A stretch of DNA of 64,000 nucleotides, taken from Pedobacter antarcticus. GTDB lineage: Bacteria > Bacteroidota > Bacteroidia > Sphingobacteriales > Sphingobacteriaceae. Below are positions 44,383-52,259 of the stretch, piece after piece (within the stretch, counting starts at the first letter, position 1; every line of letters starts with the position of its first letter). The translations under genes and the position numbers were made by a program. The stretch is taken from assembly GCF_900112985.1 (NCBI RefSeq), contig NZ_FONS01000001.1:307730-371729 (forward strand). The letters run 5' to 3'. Below the pieces are notes generated by a model. It was not told the DNA's origin. It made no database searches and worked only from the letters and a program-made list of their open reading frames with translations.

Positions 44383-45969
44383 TTATTTTATTTCTTTTGC
44401 TGCCTCAAGGCGATAACTGCTTTTTTGAGTAAATATGCGGCCAAACATATCTTCTGCTTTTACTTCGATATTATGTTCGCCCGCATCAAGTTTGACAGGA
44501 ATCGACCCTTTCCAGAGATGTGTGCTTTTCTCTGCACCTGAAGGACGTCGTCCTGCCATTAACTCGTCAGCGTTATCCCATCGTCCCAAAGACTGGATAA
44601 AGTCCGGATCCGCAGCTTCCTCATAAACCATCGGCTTCCACTCCCCCTGGTCTACGCTGTACATTACTTTGTTTCCCTGGTGTCCCATAAAGAAGTTCGC
44701 ATATATCGCTGCAGCTGTATTTCTTCCAAGGGCAACTACTTTGGGATGATAAATTTTAATCTGATAGTCATCTGGCTGACCAGCAACCTTATAATCTATA
44801 GTATAGTTATTTCCTTTGACATTTAAAAACGCATACCCTTTTGGTGTGCCGTCACGCATAGTTGAAACCGGAATCCCCTGAGCATTCAGTTCTCCGGAAT
44901 ACCAGTCACCGGAGGTAGTTCCTGCATTGTACTCATGATGTGGGCTTTTTTGTCTCCAGCCGTCTTTAGCGGTATAAAAATTTTGCCTTTGCAAATGCGT
45001 ATGTGCAGAGATGGACAAAGTATTCGGAAAATCCTTTAACAGATCGAAAAGTTGCTGACGGTCCTGTGGCCGGAACGTAGTTTCTCCACCCATTTGTAGC
45101 AGTGGTATGTGGAATGCAAGTACTATCAGTTTAGTTTTGTCAACGGTTTTTAGGTCATTAGTTATAAAATCCAGCTGATCTTTACGAAACCCTGCCCAAT
45201 AGCCGTTATTGTCTCTTGGATCGGGATAGAGAATATTATCCAGTACGATAAAATGTGCCTTTCCATAATTAAACGCATAATTTGCGGGACCAAAGTTGGC
45301 TTCAAAAGTCTCATCTGAAAGTGAGTCTGTAACCGCATCGTAATTCATATCATGATTACCTATCAGGTTGTACCAGGGCAAACCTGTTTTGCTAACAGCT
45401 TTGATATAGGGTTGATGCAACGAAAGATCGTCACCGGCAAGGTCTCCCAGACTTAAGCCAAATAATGCCTTTTTCGTACTTTCTACCTCCGACACCACTC
45501 CTTTTGCGAAAAAATCTATTTCCTGCGGTGTGTAAGCCTGAGGATCACCAAAGATCAGTGCTGTAAAATTTTCAGGCTCTTTAGATTCTTCTAAAGCGAA
45601 GTTTACTAATTCAGGTAATTTACCAGTGGGTTTACTCCCCTTAAAGTTGAGTTCGGGAGATCCCGAAGGTTTATGAATATAATAATATTGCGGTTGGTTA
45701 AGTCTATTCAGCGGTACACTATATCCCGCAGGTTTAATTACAAACAGGATGTTGTCATTGGACACCGGAAGCATGTATTTCCCTTGCCTATCGGTTGTGG
45801 TAACCAGCATTCCATTACTTACCGTCACACCGGCAATGGCTGGCTCCTGTTTGTCACGTTTACCGTTTCCATTATGGTCAAGATAAACATAACCGCTTGC
45901 CTTTTCCTGGGCGAATAAACTGCTGACACAGAGTAATCCGACCAGCGTAAGCTTAATTTCTAACTTCAT
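44383..45969 (-). CDS. Secreted calcineurin-like metallophosphoesterase
   Basis: 528 aa with signal peptide (MKLEIKLTLVGLLCVSSLFA). An N-terminal SdrD/metallophos_N-type beta-sandwich (GYVYLDHNGNGKRDKQEPAI; VTTTDRQGKYMLPV) precedes the catalytic domain, whose dimetal motifs are IFGDPQ, SLGDLAGDDL, NLIGNHDMNYD, AFHIPL and SAHTHLQRQ. A C-terminal beta domain follows (NTAAAIYANFFMGHQGNKVM; VKLDAGEHNIEVKAEDMFGR). Members hydrolyse phosphomono- or diesters in the periplasm. Substrate unknown. Confidence 0.9.
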   Translation of the reverse strand: MKLEIKLTLVGLLCVSSLFAQEKASGYVYLDHNGNGKRDKQEPAIAGVTVSNGMLVTTTDRQGKYMLPVSNDNILFVIKPAGYSVPLNRLNQPQYYYIHKPSGSPELNFKGSKPTGKLPELVNFALEESKEPENFTALIFGDPQAYTPQEIDFFAKGVVSEVESTKKALFGLSLGDLAGDDLSLHQPYIKAVSKTGLPWYNLIGNHDMNYDAVTDSLSDETFEANFGPANYAFNYGKAHFIVLDNILYPDPRDNNGYWAGFRKDQLDFITNDLKTVDKTKLIVLAFHIPLLQMGGETTFRPQDRQQLFDLLKDFPNTLSISAHTHLQRQNFYTAKDGWRQKSPHHEYNAGTTSGDWYSGELNAQGIPVSTMRDGTPKGYAFLNVKGNNYTIDYKVAGQPDDYQIKIYHPKVVALGRNTAAAIYANFFMGHQGNKVMYSVDQGEWKPMVYEEAADPDFIQSLGRWDNADELMAGRRPSGAEKSTHLWKGSIPVKLDAGEHNIEVKAEDMFGRIFTQKSSYRLEAAKEIK

Positions 45970-46035
45970 AAAGGTTTTAGATTTATTATACTTCCAAAAG
46001 TCCGGTAAACATAAAACCTCTATGTTATCGTGATA

Positions 46036-46176
46036 TTATTTTTTAAATGTTTGGTCTTTGAATTTATACTCGCTGAGCTCCCGGATTCTTTTTAAGACAC
46101 GTCTCGGTTTTAATTCGCACAGGCATCTATAATAAGATAGAAGCAGACTCAATTTTTGAAATAAACTGTTGTTCAT
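46036..46176 (-). CDS. Small basic ORF, 46 aa, unknown
   Basis: ATG at 46176, stop at 46036. It begins MNNSLFQKLSLLLSYYRCLC and continues with a strongly basic segment (LKPRRVLKRIREL) ending KFKDQTFKK. The open frame extends upstream to 46290, but that part looks random. A near-match to a -7 box (TATCTTTT, minus strand) lies just before the start. The amphipathic, Arg/Lys-rich composition could be a real small protein; no family recognised. Confidence 0.35.
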   Translation of the reverse strand: MNNSLFQKLSLLLSYYRCLCELKPRRVLKRIRELSEYKFKDQTFKK

Positions 46177-46265
46177 ATAAAAGATATAAGGTGAATGTTT
46201 TTGAAAAACATCTGCAAACAAATCGGAATCCCGGCACGAAATATGAACTAGAGGGCAATTAGAAG

Positions 46266-46273
46266 TATATTTG
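46266..46273 (+). promoter_or_regulatory. Candidate -7 box of the duplicated membrane-protein gene
   Basis: TATATTTG exactly matches TAnnTTTG; predicted transcription start about 60 bases before the ATG at 46342. Only a degenerate -33 element is visible. Confidence 0.4.
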
Positions 46274-46341
46274 ATATTTTGAACGCACAAAGGATTAATT
46301 AGCGGGAAAAATTGATCTACATTGAAAAAACACTAAAATTT

Positions 46342-47313
46342 ATGTTTAAAACAAAATGGAAAACAGAAGCTGACCGGATTATTCTGCAGCCTAATCTGAT
46401 TCTCAATGCCTTTGGTATTTTATTTCTGCTGGTTTTTATTGGCCTGGGTATTTATACTCAGAATGAATTACTTTCCAATTCCAGAACACTGACGTTTTAT
46501 TTTATCATTTTTGGTTCAGTGCCTGTCCTTTTCTTCCTATTGGCTAGAAATCAGATCATCTTTGACCGTATAGACCAGAAACTGTATGTAAGATTGTTTG
46601 GCCTTTTTACCATCCGGTCTGTGCCCTTTGATAATATTGCGGCTGTGAATGCTGTATACCTGTACGGGACAGCTTTTAATTTTCAGGTTTTTAAAAAAAC
46701 CGACAGACATGGAAAAGGAATAAGAATCTCCTCTGGTTATGGAAAAGAAACCGATAAGAATGCGATCGCTTTTACTGAAGAGGTATTCCCCTTAATTGAA
46801 GATTTTCTAAAAGATGTTTTCACAACAGAACCGGCACCTGAAGCAATTACCACATTTGAGTACTATACCTTAGATCAGGGTGTTTACACGCTAAAATTCC
46901 GTGCTGCAATAAATGCCGTCTTAGGTGTTACTTTGGTTATTTGGAGCGTATATTCTTTTTTTAGCACAAATGCGCTCTCCTTGAATAACCCACTGCTCAT
47001 TACTTTTATCCCGTTTATCTTCGGATTACTCATCCTTATTGGTGCCAATAATAAAATCATTTTTGATACTAATAGTCGGACGATACTCAAAACGACTATG
47101 GGAGGAATAAAAAAGAAAGAGTACCCATTCAGTGCCTATTTGGGTTTTAGCATTATTCGTAAGACGACAAATTTCATCTATTCGGGAACTGACGCTGGAA
47201 TAAAAATTGACACACAGGATGGTAACCATAAGGTATTAGTATTAAAAGCTTTTAATCGCACGAAAAAAATTGAGCGTTTTATAATGGAGACCGAAACTAT
47301 TCTCCATAAATAA
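46342..47313 (+). CDS. Membrane protein with duplicated 2-helix plus PH-like unit, unknown
   Basis: 323 aa from the ATG at 46342 (MFKTKWKTEADRIILQPN); the longer frame starts at a TTG. Two similar halves: residues about 22-100 and 184-268 each hold a pair of membrane helices, then a conserved strand pattern, ARNQIIFDRIDQKLYVRLFG in the first and GANNKIIFDTNSRTILKTTMGG in the second, then VPFDNIAAVNAV or YPFSAYLGFSII. The soluble parts after each helix pair resemble bacterial PH-like domains. Function unknown; probably inner membrane. Single gene. Confidence 0.7.
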   Translation: MFKTKWKTEADRIILQPNLILNAFGILFLLVFIGLGIYTQNELLSNSRTLTFYFIIFGSVPVLFFLLARNQIIFDRIDQKLYVRLFGLFTIRSVPFDNIAAVNAVYLYGTAFNFQVFKKTDRHGKGIRISSGYGKETDKNAIAFTEEVFPLIEDFLKDVFTTEPAPEAITTFEYYTLDQGVYTLKFRAAINAVLGVTLVIWSVYSFFSTNALSLNNPLLITFIPFIFGLLILIGANNKIIFDTNSRTILKTTMGGIKKKEYPFSAYLGFSIIRKTTNFIYSGTDAGIKIDTQDGNHKVLVLKAFNRTKKIERFIMETETILHK

Positions 47314-47412
47314 TTAGATTTTGAATTATCTGAAGGCTAACAGGAGTATTTAAATTTTAATCGCTTAAATTCTAAATTTTAGCTTTTCTGGAATGATAGA
47401 TTATTTATAAAT

Positions 47413-47446
47413 TAGCGCTGTTTAAACCGCGCGGGTGACGGCGCTA
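47413..47446 (+). other. Inverted repeat before the secreted small protein gene
   Basis: TAGCGC (47413-47418) and GCGCTA (47441-47446) with a GC-rich 22-base loop, followed by TTTTAATTT. It could be a weak terminator for the upstream membrane-protein gene or a leader hairpin 17 bases before the ATG at 47464. Confidence 0.35.
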
Positions 47447-47463
47447 TTTTAATTTAAAAGGAA

Positions 47464-47910
47464 ATGAAGAAATATTTTTTAGTACTTGCTCTATTTTTCG
47501 GTATCACTACGTATACCAACGCACAGCAAAAAGTGCCTACAGCTACAGAGCTTACGGCTAAAAGTATTGACGCAATGGATAAAAGGCTTAAATTAAATCC
47601 TACCCAGAAAAATATAATCTATAATTATACATTAGATATGTATAAAGAGCAGCTTGCTATTTCAAAAAAGCAACAGAATGGTACGTTTACTGAGAACGAT
47701 GTCGCCAGATCTTATAAATTACAAAATGAAAACACCGAAAAAATCAGAAGTATTTTAAAAGGTGAACAACAGACTGAATACGACAAATTTGTCGAAGAAC
47801 AATTGCGTGGCGGAAAGAAAAAGAAAAAAGGAAAACAAGCTAAAGAAGAAGAGGAAGAAGTGGTTACAGGCATTTCCGGTTTAATTTTACCCGCAAAAAC
47901 ACCCAATTAA
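47464..47910 (+). CDS. Small exported helical protein, basic C-terminus
   Basis: 148 aa. Signal peptide MKKYFLVLALFFGITTYTNA, then a mostly helical region (LTAKSIDAMDKRLKLNPTQK; YTLDMYKEQLAISKKQQNG; IRSILKGEQQTEYDKFVEEQ) resembling the periplasmic Spy/LTXXQ-like sensors common in Bacteroidota, and a low-complexity tail with a lysine run then a glutamate run (GGKKKKKGKQ, EEEEE-type). Probably periplasmic. The helical part may bind metal or unfolded protein, but that is only analogy. Confidence 0.7.
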   Translation: MKKYFLVLALFFGITTYTNAQQKVPTATELTAKSIDAMDKRLKLNPTQKNIIYNYTLDMYKEQLAISKKQQNGTFTENDVARSYKLQNENTEKIRSILKGEQQTEYDKFVEEQLRGGKKKKKGKQAKEEEEEVVTGISGLILPAKTPN

Positions 47911-48076
47911 ACCCCATACACTTTAGGAAATACCAGACCTGGTTCTTCGTATGAAGCTGATCAGCATAAAAGGTTATAGTGTTTTTTTTACTTGGATTAA
48001 ACTTTTCGCTGCTTTACAACTCTCTCCAGTATAAGCATAATGATAAAATAGGTTGGATAATTCGACGTTATCATTA

Positions 48077-48084
48077 TAAATTTG
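48077..48084 (+). promoter_or_regulatory. Candidate promoter -7 box of the amidase gene
   Basis: TAAATTTG matches TAnnTTTG exactly; TTG at 48053-48055 is 21 bases upstream, slightly more than the usual spacing. Predicted start of transcription about 37 bases before the ATG at 48128. Confidence 0.45.
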
Positions 48085-48127
48085 AAGCTAACACACACAT
48101 TTCACCTTATATAACCGTAACACACAC

Positions 48128-48967
48128 ATGCCCGGGCAAGTTATTTTTAAGATTAAAACCATACGCATATTTTTTACCGCTTTATTTATCAGCACCACAG
48201 GATTGGTTCACGCACAAACCTATACCCCCGCCCCAACCCCAGCAAAGCCAATAACCATAGTTCTGGATGCAGGCCATGGTGGTAAAGACGGCTCTACCAG
48301 AGGTGTATATTCGAAAGAAAAGGATGTAGCACTGAGTGTTGCACTGGCACTTGGCGAGAATATTCAGAAAGAAATACCAAATGCAAAAGTAATATTCACA
48401 CGAACTGAGGACGTATTCATTCCTCTTTATGAGCGAATCGATATTGCTAACAGAGCACATGCAGATCTTTTCATCTCCATTCACTGTAATTCCATGCCCT
48501 CTAATATGCGAGGCCGAACTTTAACTAATGGTGTGGAAACATTTGTTTCCGGATCTGGTCGAATGGGTGAACAAGATGTTGCTATTCGTGAGAATGCTTC
48601 AATCCTGCTAGAGAAAGATTATAAACAGAACTACGAAGGGTACAATCCAAATGATCCTGAGAGTTTTATTATTCTCTCACTAATGAAAAACGGCTTCCGC
48701 AGACAGAGTATTAAACTTGCTACTTTAATTCAAAGTCAGTATGTTTCTGCAGGCCGCGTGAACCGTGGAGTAAAAGAACAAAGTTTGGCTGTACTGGCAA
48801 GAGCAGGGATGCCAGCGGTACTTACAGAGATCGGGTTTATAAGCAACCCGGATGAAGAAGATTATATGAACTCCCCTGAAGGGCGTAGAGAGATTGTACA
48901 AAATATTACAACTGCAATCACTGAATATAAAAACCAAATGCTGATTAATCCGGCACCAAATCCATAA
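48128..48967 (+). CDS. N-acetylmuramoyl-L-alanine amidase (Amidase_3)
   Basis: 279 aa with signal sequence (IRIFFTALFISTTGLVHAQ) and a Pro-rich linker (TPAPTPAKP). Zinc ligands and catalytic residues of the AmiC fold: VLDAGHGGKDGSTRG (His), the Glu in YSKEKDVALSVALAL, FISIHCNSM (His), and VLTEIGFISNPDEE (catalytic Glu). It cleaves the amide between N-acetylmuramic acid and L-alanine of peptidoglycan, typically at cell separation, in the periplasm. No LysM or AMIN domain, so targeting must come from other proteins. Single gene, ended by a palindromic terminator. Confidence 0.94.
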   Translation: MPGQVIFKIKTIRIFFTALFISTTGLVHAQTYTPAPTPAKPITIVLDAGHGGKDGSTRGVYSKEKDVALSVALALGENIQKEIPNAKVIFTRTEDVFIPLYERIDIANRAHADLFISIHCNSMPSNMRGRTLTNGVETFVSGSGRMGEQDVAIRENASILLEKDYKQNYEGYNPNDPESFIILSLMKNGFRRQSIKLATLIQSQYVSAGRVNRGVKEQSLAVLARAGMPAVLTEIGFISNPDEEDYMNSPEGRREIVQNITTAITEYKNQMLINPAPNP

Positions 48968-48983
48968 ACCTATTTTCAGGTTA

Positions 48984-49027
48984 AAAATAAAGGGCAGATG
49001 TTTTTAAAAACATCTGCCCTTTATTTT
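48984..49027. terminator. Bidirectional terminator, perfect 44-base palindrome
   Basis: Bases 48984-49005 are the exact reverse complement of 49006-49027 (core AGGGCAGATG / CATCTGCCCT with A/T-rich ends). It ends two bases inside the stop codon of the convergent DUF4112 gene and serves both genes. Confidence 0.95.
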
Positions 49028-49508
49028 AAAAGATATGTACAAACCAGCTGAGCATCACCCACAATGCCCACAATAGTCCGGCAAACATGATTGTTAATAT
49101 TATTAATGCAAGAATTAAGGTATTCCTTCCGCTACCTTGATATTTTCCTTCTAAATAATGCGCTTTCATCAAACGCAGGTTACGGCTATTAGCTTTAAAA
49201 AAGAAATCAAATACTTGCCCGATTAATGGTATTCCGCCAATGACAGCATCCAGAAAAATATTGATACACATAAGCACAACAATCTTGCTACCAATACCTT
49301 TTCGTGCCATCGCCATCACCAAACCACCAGAAATGAGAAAACCACTAATATCTCCGGCGAAAGGAAACAGATTAATCAAAGGGTCCAAACCAAATCTAAA
49401 ATTTGTACCGGGCAGGCGGAACTGTTCATCCATCAGGTAAACAAGTTTCCTGATCCAGGGAAATTCAACTAATTGAATATTCTCTTTTTCGTTTTTATAT
49501 AGCGGCAT
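49026..49508 (-). CDS. DUF4112-family membrane protein
   Basis: 160 aa from the ATG at 49508 (MPLYKNEKENIQLVEFPW). A longer frame begins with a TTG right after the upstream gene. Family signature MDEQFRLPGTNFRFGLDPLINLFPFAGDISG, followed by ISGGLVMAMARKGIGSKIVV, INIFLDAVIGGIPLIGQVFD and FFKANSRNLRLMKAH, then a last helix (ILALIILTIMFAGLLWALWV). Three to four membrane segments. Function unknown. Likely transcribed with the siderophore-interacting protein gene upstream; the two are 42 bases apart. Confidence 0.85.
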   Translation of the reverse strand: MPLYKNEKENIQLVEFPWIRKLVYLMDEQFRLPGTNFRFGLDPLINLFPFAGDISGFLISGGLVMAMARKGIGSKIVVLMCINIFLDAVIGGIPLIGQVFDFFFKANSRNLRLMKAHYLEGKYQGSGRNTLILALIILTIMFAGLLWALWVMLSWFVHIF

Positions 49509-49550
49509 TTGAACTAAACGGATTCGGGAAGCTAAATGTTTTAACAACAA

Positions 49551-50234
49551 CTAACTCCAGAAGCCCTGTACTTTTACTTTGCCCGTAAAGTCTTTTCGAA
49601 TTCTAAGGTTTTTCCTCAATTCTACTATAGTGGGGATATGTCCGGCGAGATACACAGTTTCGTTATCCAAATCCTGTTTATCTAGCCAGGAAACTAAAGA
49701 GTAGTCCCAGCTTTGCTCATGTACAGGCTGAAATAAGGTATCAAAATAGGATCTGAATTCCTGGACATGGCTTTTCAAACTAAACCCGATGGCTCCTTGC
49801 AGTTCTCCTATACCCAGAGCTAACTGTCTCAAGGCAAGAAAATGTCCCAGGCTGGACTGGTCACCGATAACCAGTATATCTCCGTCTACGGGTTTATGTA
49901 ATGTAGACCCGATACCCATATAATCCAATGTAGCCCCCGCTGTAAGTGAGGCGGCCCATTGACTGCCGGGCCCATAATGTGCCGCACTAATCATCAATGT
50001 ACAGGTACAGGTAATTGGGTCCCATAGTGTTGGTGTATAATCCCGATAGGTATATGGTGCAACCTTAACCTTAATATGTTGCACCGACTGCCATTTATAC
50101 ATATTCACACCTGGCAAATGGACATCTATTTCGTGAAATGTTGCCGGTTCCCAGCTTCTGACAGCTAGAACGGTACCGGACTTAAGCATGCTGTTTTCAA
50201 TCAGCTGCATTGCTTTTTTCTGAATTATATTCAT
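49551..50234 (-). CDS. Siderophore-interacting-type flavoprotein
   Basis: 227 aa from the ATG at 50234 (MNIIQKKAMQLI); the longer frame starts at a TTG. FAD_binding_9-like barrel with the RxYTPT flavin motif (YRDYTPTLWD) and PGSQWAASLTAGATLDYMG, then a NAD-binding-like SIP domain (DILVIGDQSSLGHFLALRQL; VYLAGHIPTIVELRKNLR) and the terminal KVKVQGFWS, which parallels the GYW end of ViuB-type ferric-siderophore reductases. It probably reduces ferric chelates in the cytoplasm with NAD(P)H and FAD. The AraC regulator upstream is the likely controller, as in other Bacteroidota siderophore-reductase pairs. Confidence 0.8.
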   Translation of the reverse strand: MNIIQKKAMQLIENSMLKSGTVLAVRSWEPATFHEIDVHLPGVNMYKWQSVQHIKVKVAPYTYRDYTPTLWDPITCTCTLMISAAHYGPGSQWAASLTAGATLDYMGIGSTLHKPVDGDILVIGDQSSLGHFLALRQLALGIGELQGAIGFSLKSHVQEFRSYFDTLFQPVHEQSWDYSLVSWLDKQDLDNETVYLAGHIPTIVELRKNLRIRKDFTGKVKVQGFWS

Positions 50235-50307
50235 AACCAAGTTTATATCAACAAATCAAGGCAAAACACAAGGTTATTTCAAGGGCAAAAACATGGGAAT
50301 GATTGGA

Positions 50308-51168
50308 CTATCCGTGGTATTTTCTGCGAAATTCTAACGGTGAGGTTCCGGTATTACGAGAAAAAAGTCTATTGAAATAGGCATAGTCGGTATAACCCAG
50401 TTCATCGGCAATCTGGTTAATATTCAGGTCAGTATAGCATAACAGACGCTTAGCTTCTAATAAAATGATGTCTTTAATCCAGTAGCTTACAGGAAAACCG
50501 GTCACTTGTTTTACAACTTCATTCAGATAGGACAAAGACAGGCATAATGCTCTTGCATAAGCAGCCGGCTGTTTAACTTCCCTGAAATCCCTGGAAAGTG
50601 CAAGTTTAAAAGCATTAGAAATGGAAACCGGCCGCGAAGGCTTGCTTGCCGTTTGCACCAAAGAGGACTCAATTGTACCTGCAAAAAAGCCTGTATAAGC
50701 TTTTACCAGTAATGATAAACTGTCACGGTGAAATCTTGCATGAAGCTTATTATGATGTACTTCACTGATCAACTGTATTGTTTTTTCAACTAACTGCAGA
50801 CATTCTTTTTCCGGATAAAGTGGAAGCATTCCCTCGCAATTTTCGAAAATAAGCCTGAATTTGTCGTCTATAAGCGTTTTATCCAATGCAAGGATCCATC
50901 CAGTGATGCCGCTACAGTTTTGAACCTGATGAACCTGCCCTGATCGCACTAACATTAAACCTGCACCTTCGAGAATCATTGATTTAAAATCAACTTCGAA
51001 TACGCTGGTGCCACTCTGCTGAAAGATAAAAATGTAATGTTCATCTCTGTGTACAGGCATAATAGCTTCGGGTCCAGATGTAAAATCAAGAAATTGCATG
51101 ACTTCAAGTCCATTTGTGGTGCCTTCAGGCAGTTGAAATACAGGAATAGATTTTACATTTTTTTTCAT
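50308..51168 (-). CDS. AraC-family transcriptional regulator
   Basis: 286 aa from the ATG at 51168 (MKKNVKSIPVFQLPEG), which sits a few bases behind the predicted transcription start; a longer frame runs to 51225. N-terminal cupin-type sensing domain (EAIMPVHRDEHYIFIFQQSG) and C-terminal double helix-turn-helix (LCLSLSYLNEVVKQVTGFPV; NINQIADELGYTDYAYFNRLFSRNTGTSPLEFRR). It lies 73 bases upstream of the siderophore-interacting flavoprotein on the same strand and probably regulates it. The ligand is unknown. Confidence 0.92.
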   Translation of the reverse strand: MKKNVKSIPVFQLPEGTTNGLEVMQFLDFTSGPEAIMPVHRDEHYIFIFQQSGTSVFEVDFKSMILEGAGLMLVRSGQVHQVQNCSGITGWILALDKTLIDDKFRLIFENCEGMLPLYPEKECLQLVEKTIQLISEVHHNKLHARFHRDSLSLLVKAYTGFFAGTIESSLVQTASKPSRPVSISNAFKLALSRDFREVKQPAAYARALCLSLSYLNEVVKQVTGFPVSYWIKDIILLEAKRLLCYTDLNINQIADELGYTDYAYFNRLFSRNTGTSPLEFRRKYHG

Positions 51169-51180
51169 TCGTGCTAAAAT

Positions 51181-51211
51181 CAAATCTATAAAGGAAATGC
51201 TTACCTTCAAG
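51181..51211 (-). promoter_or_regulatory. Bacteroidetes-type promoter of the AraC gene
   Basis: On the minus strand CTTG (51211-51208), exactly 19 bases, then TAGATTTG (51188-51181): a good fit to TTG-N19-TAnnTTTG. Predicted transcription start near 51174, leaving a leader of only about 6 bases before the ATG at 51168. Confidence 0.65.
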
Positions 51212-51217
51212 CACCAG

Positions 51218-51520
51218 ATGCACAATTATTTTAAAAAAATTCATTTTATAGGCCGTTTCTTTCAAAGCTTATGTATTCCACTGCTGATTTGCAGCTTTTT
51301 TTGTTGCTTTACCTTCTGGATTTATGGCGCAGTTACAATTCCTGTTGTCTGCTGGTTTAAAATAATTTCTACCATAATTTTCATTTTGTACAGCTTTAAT
51401 TATCAGCAGCAGCAACTTTATTATTATTATAATTTGGGAGCATCTAAATTGCAACTCGGCGCCGGAGTTTTTATTCTCGACATGCTTATATTTATCCCAA
51501 CATTGCTCTTCTTATTATGA
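51218..51520 (+). CDS. Small membrane subunit of a putative ABC system
   Basis: 100 aa from the ATG at 51218 (MHNYFKKIHFIGRFF); an ATG at 51197 adds seven residues. Three membrane helices (LCIPLLICSFFCCFTFWIYG; TIPVVCWFKIISTIIFILYS; GAGVFILDMLIFIPTLLFLL) with a conserved-looking cytoplasmic stretch YYYYNLGASKLQLG, reminiscent of the coupling segment of ABC-2/LptFG-type permeases (YYNLG). The next gene, 46 bases on, encodes an ATPase, so a two-gene minimal ABC unit is likely. Too short for a normal permease; function unknown. Confidence 0.6.
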   Translation: MHNYFKKIHFIGRFFQSLCIPLLICSFFCCFTFWIYGAVTIPVVCWFKIISTIIFILYSFNYQQQQLYYYYNLGASKLQLGAGVFILDMLIFIPTLLFLL

Positions 51521-51566
51521 GTCCAAAAAAAAATCCGAATGGAGTTGTTAACGTAAGCGTCAAGTT

Positions 51567-52259
51567 TTGAGAGATACACTTGAAGCAGATAGTATCGTAT
51601 TTGAAGTTGGAAGGAGACGAATTCTGTCCGACATATATATTAAAATAGAAACTGGTCGGATTACCGGGCTCTTAGGGAGAAACGGGCAGGGAAAAAGCAC
51701 CTTGATGAAAATTCTTTTTGGAACGCTCACGCCAATGACCAAGTCGATACGTGTCAATGGCCATTATATCCATAAACCATATCTGGAAAGGGGCTTAATA
51801 AGCTACCTGCCGCAATTCAACTGCGTTCCCGCAGACAGAAAAATCATTGACCTCTTTAAAGATTTCGAACTCGATTACGACGTTTTTGTTTCCAGATTTT
51901 CTCATATAGCATCCGGCAGCAATCTAAAATTCAGGCAGCTATCGGGTGGTAGTCGCAGATTTATAGAGACCTACCTGTTGTTGTTCACTCCGGGATCTTT
52001 CGCTTTACTGGACGAACCTTTCAGTCATCTTAGTCCCGTTATAATTCAGGAAATGAGTCTATTAATTAGAGAAGCGAGCAAGCAAAAAGGAATACTAATC
52101 ACTGATCACTATTATGAGGAAACTCTCCGAATCAGTGACCAGCTCTATATATTACAGAACGGAAAAATAAAACCAGTACAGTCAAGTGAAGAATTGGATG
52201 CTTCGGGTTACCTGCCACTCTCCTGTTCTTCCATAACAGTATTTAAGTCTTCATCCTGA
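51567..52259 (+). CDS. ABC transporter ATP-binding protein, TTG start
   Basis: 230 aa. An in-frame TAA lies just upstream and no ATG precedes the conserved fold, so translation probably starts at the TTG at 51567. Walker A GLLGRNGQGKST (about 34-45), Q-loop LPQFN, signature FRQLSGGSRRFIET, Walker B SFALLDEPFSHLS, switch His in LITDHYYEE. The D-loop reads SHLSPV. No membrane region. Pairs with the 100-aa membrane protein upstream. The last 52 bases overlap the convergent TerC gene, so their transcripts form an antisense pair. Substrate unknown. Confidence 0.85.
   Translation: MRDTLEADSIVFEVGRRRILSDIYIKIETGRITGLLGRNGQGKSTLMKILFGTLTPMTKSIRVNGHYIHKPYLERGLISYLPQFNCVPADRKIIDLFKDFELDYDVFVSRFSHIASGSNLKFRQLSGGSRRFIETYLLLFTPGSFALLDEPFSHLSPVIIQEMSLLIREASKQKGILITDHYYEETLRISDQLYILQNGKIKPVQSSEELDASGYLPLSCSSITVFKSSS

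Larger units (their letters stand above)
45970..46341. other. Gap between metallophosphoesterase and duplicated membrane protein
   Basis: Holds the 46-codon minus-strand ORF listed separately and, at 46266-46273, a plus-strand TATATTTG -7 box serving the downstream membrane-protein gene. Nothing else recognised. Confidence 0.4.

Noticed and set aside
46312..46341. TTG start for the duplicated membrane protein
   Set aside because: An ATG lies 30 bases downstream at the natural N-terminus; the extra residues have no sign of being translated.
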